From Spirochaetae bacterium HGW-Spirochaetae-9 (GTDB taxonomy: Bacteria; Spirochaetota; Spirochaetia; Treponematales; Rectinemataceae), in assembly GCA_002839205.1 (NCBI GenBank), contig PGXP01000069.1, positions 1-8,073 of the forward strand: a DNA stretch of 8,073 bases. The letters are read 5' to 3'. Positions 6,371-8,073 of this stretch are shown piece after piece. Made by a program: the position numbers and the translations under genes. Positions within the stretch are counted from its first letter, which is position 1, and each line of letters begins with the position of its first letter. The notes under the pieces were generated by a model, which saw only the letters and a list, made by a program, of their open reading frames with translations, searched no databases and had not been told where the DNA came from.

Positions 6371-7516
6371 TTACTGATTGTGGCCCGAACGGGCTTTATC
6401 TTCGTACATGAGCCTGTCGAGCCTGTGGAGGAAGATATCTAAACTTCCATCCTTTTCCAAATCGAAGACAGCTTTACCTATGCTCGCGGAGAGGGTGAAG
6501 GGTTTTTCGGGCGAATTGGAGGCTTCCAGATTGGCCATAATCCTTGTGCTGATGAGATCCAGCTCGATCTCATTGCCCGTGTCCAGGATGACGATGAACT
6601 CATCGCCGCCAAAGCGGGCTACAAAGTCGCTCTTCCGCACCGAGTCGTGAAGTATGCGTGATGTCTCTATAAGGGCTTGATCGCCGGCGAGATGGCCGAA
6701 GGTGTCGTTGATCCGCTTGAAATGATCGAGGTCGATCATGATGCCGGAGAAGGTGCGCCTTGCGTTCACCTTGCGGAGGAGGGTGGCGAGGTACTCCTGA
6801 AGGCTCGATCGGTTGAAGGCTCCCGTGAGGTAATCGCTGTCTATCTGTCTGTTCTGGACATTCACGAAGGTGATGAAGACGGATATGACCGTTGCCGGCC
6901 AGAAGAGGTTGGTTCCATAGATGAAGTTCTGCAGGGCTCCCCCGATGATGGGCATGACGGGGTAGAGCATCAGGTTGCGGAAGGAGGAGGCAGGAATGGC
7001 CTTTTTGCGCTGGATGAGGAGGTATGCGGGAAGGAGGCCCATGATGGTCATCAGGGTGTTGAAGAGGCCATTGAGGGGACCGCGGGCGTAGATGTTGTCG
7101 GCGTCGAGCGAAAAAAGAAAACCATAGGGCAGGCTGACGAGGACGGTGACGACACCTGTTGCGGGAACGGCGAGGGCTATCCAGAAATAGGGCGAATGGG
7201 TGATCGGTTTGCTCGGCTCGGTGAAATGGTCGACATAGACGAGGTATATCCCCATCGGGATAAAGATGAGGGCATAGAAGATGGCATTGATCGCGTAGCC
7301 GGCGATGCGCATCGGGACGCCGGGCTTGCCGTCGACTACCCAGCTCAATCCTTCGAAGACGATGACGAGGCCGACGCTGAGGATCAACAGAAGGAAGAGT
7401 CGGGAGTCCATGAATCGGTGGTCCCTGTTTCTCAGGACGATGGTGACCCCTATGATCGCGAGGATGGCGAGGGAGAACAGGTCGATTTCGACGCGAAGGA
7501 GGGTTTCGATCGCCAT
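6371..7516 (-). CDS. Membrane-bound diguanylate cyclase (7TM-like sensor plus GGDEF)
   Basis: A 381-residue protein that should make cyclic di-GMP from two GTP. Residues 1-222 are largely hydrophobic, with about seven membrane segments near 11-28, 39-60, 72-95, 109-130, 148-168, 184-200 and 204-221. The GGDEF domain occupies about 226-375: it opens with DYLTGAFNR (228-236), has DLDHFKRINDTFGH (262-275) for metal and nucleotide binding with Asp262 and Asn270, and an intact GGDEF at 303-307. RKSD at 294-297, five residues before GGDEF, is a full RxxD inhibitory site, so product feedback is expected. The enzyme should be active. No PAS, HAMP or large periplasmic domain exists, so any signal must be sensed within or by the short loops of the membrane part. 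The gene starts one base after the ThrE_2 stop, and the purine-rich GGAAGG lies about 16 bases away, so translation is probably coupled. Confidence 0.93.
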   Translation of the reverse strand: MAIETLLRVEIDLFSLAILAIIGVTIVLRNRDHRFMDSRLFLLLILSVGLVIVFEGLSWVVDGKPGVPMRIAGYAINAIFYALIFIPMGIYLVYVDHFTEPSKPITHSPYFWIALAVPATGVVTVLVSLPYGFLFSLDADNIYARGPLNGLFNTLMTIMGLLPAYLLIQRKKAIPASSFRNLMLYPVMPIIGGALQNFIYGTNLFWPATVISVFITFVNVQNRQIDSDYLTGAFNRSSLQEYLATLLRKVNARRTFSGIMIDLDHFKRINDTFGHLAGDQALIETSRILHDSVRKSDFVARFGGDEFIVILDTGNEIELDLISTRIMANLEASNSPEKPFTLSASIGKAVFDLEKDGSLDIFLHRLDRLMYEDKARSGHNQ

Positions 7517-7517
7517 A

Positions 7518-8000
7518 TCAGGGCTTTACTTTCCTTCCTGATGTGATGCGGGTGTAGGCCATGAATCCCATTCTACCGAAGGCATTGGAGATTGCAAGGC
7601 CGGCGGCAATGGCAAATGCCGACATGAGGGTGGCCATGAAGAGCTCGACTGTTTTCATCGAATTGCCTTCGAGAGTGGAGAGCATTGTGTAGTACATGCC
7701 TCCGCCGGGGACGAGAGGTATTATGCTTGCGATCATGTAGACAGTGGCTGGTCTGGATCGAATCCAGCCGGCTACCTCGCTGTAGAATCCTGCAGCGAGT
7801 GCGGCCAGGAAGGCGGCAAAGGCTGGGGATCCTGCCTGGGGGGCGCTCTGGAACACAGCCCATCCGAGGGAGGCGCCTGCCGAAGCGAGGATGATGTCGA
7901 TAGAGTGGAGCCCGAAAAGAAGGGAAAAGGCCGAAGTGGCCATGGCGGCAAAGGCGGGGCCTTTCAGCCACTCGAGGAGGGTGGTGGGATCGATATTCAT
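7518..8000 (-). CDS. ThrE_2 (DUF3815, YjjB-like) half of a threonine/serine exporter
   Basis: A 160-residue membrane protein resembling YjjB, the short half of split ThrE-type exporters that expel threonine, serine or related small metabolites in partnership with a ThrE_1 (YjjP-like) half. About five membrane segments are seen, near 15-30, 34-50, 57-75, 86-106 and 118-140, and the conserved block PLVPGGGMYYTM (95-106) is the family signature. The length fits YjjB, about 157. I chose ATG at 8000 rather than the longer frame from GTG 8030. ATG 8000 has GGGAG at 8012-8008 at a good distance, and the extra residues of the longer version (EAPRSGSPG) are only the overlap with the upstream gene read in another frame. 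The start overlaps that upstream stop as ATGA. The next gene (cyclase) begins one base after its stop. Confidence 0.85.
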   Translation of the reverse strand: MNIDPTTLLEWLKGPAFAAMATSAFSLLFGLHSIDIILASAGASLGWAVFQSAPQAGSPAFAAFLAALAAGFYSEVAGWIRSRPATVYMIASIIPLVPGGGMYYTMLSTLEGNSMKTVELFMATLMSAFAIAAGLAISNAFGRMGFMAYTRITSGRKVKP

Positions 8001-8073
8001 CCCAGGGCTCCCAGATCGAGGAGCTTCCACAGCGCGAAGGCGCCGCCCGCTCCGGCCGATATGGCTGCGGCGG
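7997..8073 (-). CDS. C-terminal end of probable ThrE_1 (DUF1212, YjjP-like) exporter half
   Basis: The frame entering from the right edge gives 24 residues, rich in Ala and Gly (AAAISAGAGGAFALWK then LLDLGALG), ending at TGA 7999-7997. The hydrophobic, small-residue sequence looks like the end of a last membrane helix. ThrE_2 genes are usually preceded by the ThrE_1 half, and the stop overlaps the ThrE_2 start by four bases, so this is most likely its C-terminus. The assignment rests on context more than on sequence; only 24 residues are visible. Confidence 0.55.
   Translation of the reverse strand, partial: AAAISAGAGGAFALWKLLDLGALG
8008..8012 (-). promoter_or_regulatory. Ribosome binding site deciding the ThrE_2 start
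   Basis: GGGAG on the minus strand lies seven bases before ATG 8000 and within the coding sequence of the upstream gene. It is the main reason to prefer ATG 8000 over GTG 8030, which has no comparable site in front of it. Confidence 0.55.

Noticed and set aside
6677..7546. Long open frame on the plus strand (289 codons) opposite the cyclase
   Set aside because: The product is extremely rich in Asp, Glu and Gly with no domain, a mirror of the hydrophobic codons of the membrane segments; the minus-strand frame has all GGDEF motifs.
8001..8030. N-terminal extension of the ThrE_2 protein from GTG 8030
   Set aside because: The ten extra residues coincide with the end of the upstream gene in another frame, and ATG 8000 has the better ribosome binding site and the family's usual length.
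1..8073. Mobile element, CRISPR array, toxin-antitoxin pair or defence island
   Set aside because: No transposase or integrase motifs, no spaced direct repeats, no tRNA-like sequence and no small paired ORFs were seen; all long frames are accounted for by metabolic, signalling or unknown-function genes.

Overview
The window comes from a moderately GC-rich bacterial chromosome. It carries ordinary cellular genes and no sign of an insertion sequence, phage, CRISPR array, tRNA or rRNA. A spirochaete (Treponema or Spirochaeta relatives) is my best guess. The grounds are the full-length PreP-type M16C peptidase, the split ThrE-type exporter, a multi-membrane-segment GGDEF protein, and a loose lipobox on a small exported protein. 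This placement is inference; no marker gene is present to confirm it.

Layout. Bases 1-124 (minus strand) are the first 41 codons of an ABC-F ATPase, cut by the window edge. Bases 125-322 are a divergent intergenic region. It holds a candidate extended -10 promoter for the ABC-F gene, an 8-bp inverted repeat, a candidate promoter for the rightward genes, and a strong Shine-Dalgarno sequence with no proper gene directly behind it. Rightward from 323 there are four genes: a tyrosine-rich secreted or lipid-anchored protein of unknown function (323-871), a DUF3788-GNAT fusion (911-1834), a class I SAM-dependent methyltransferase whose start overlaps the GNAT stop by 4 bases (1831-2610), and a DppA-like M55 D-aminopeptidase starting at GTG 16 bases later (2627-3427). 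The last three look like one transcription unit.

The rest (3455-8073) is a leftward operon. In transcription order it has the C-terminal end of a short hydrophobic protein that is probably the ThrE_1 half of a threonine/serine exporter (7997-8073), the ThrE_2 half (7518-8000), a seven-segment membrane diguanylate cyclase (6371-7516), and a 965-residue M16C metallopeptidase (3455-6352). Spacings are a 4-base overlap, 1 base and 18 bases, so the unit is tightly coupled. The two units meet tail to tail at 3428-3454 with no clear terminator.

How the genes may work together (inference). The M16C enzyme and the DppA-like enzyme both degrade short peptides to amino acids. The ThrE-type pair would export surplus amino acids. 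The membrane diguanylate cyclase between exporter and peptidase would link c-di-GMP signalling to that traffic. The rightward unit adds an acetyltransferase and a methyltransferase of unknown small-molecule or peptide substrate. I did not find a clearly new defence or mobile system. The most distinctive items are the DUF3788-GNAT fusion, the tyrosine-rich exported protein and the exporter-cyclase-peptidase operon.
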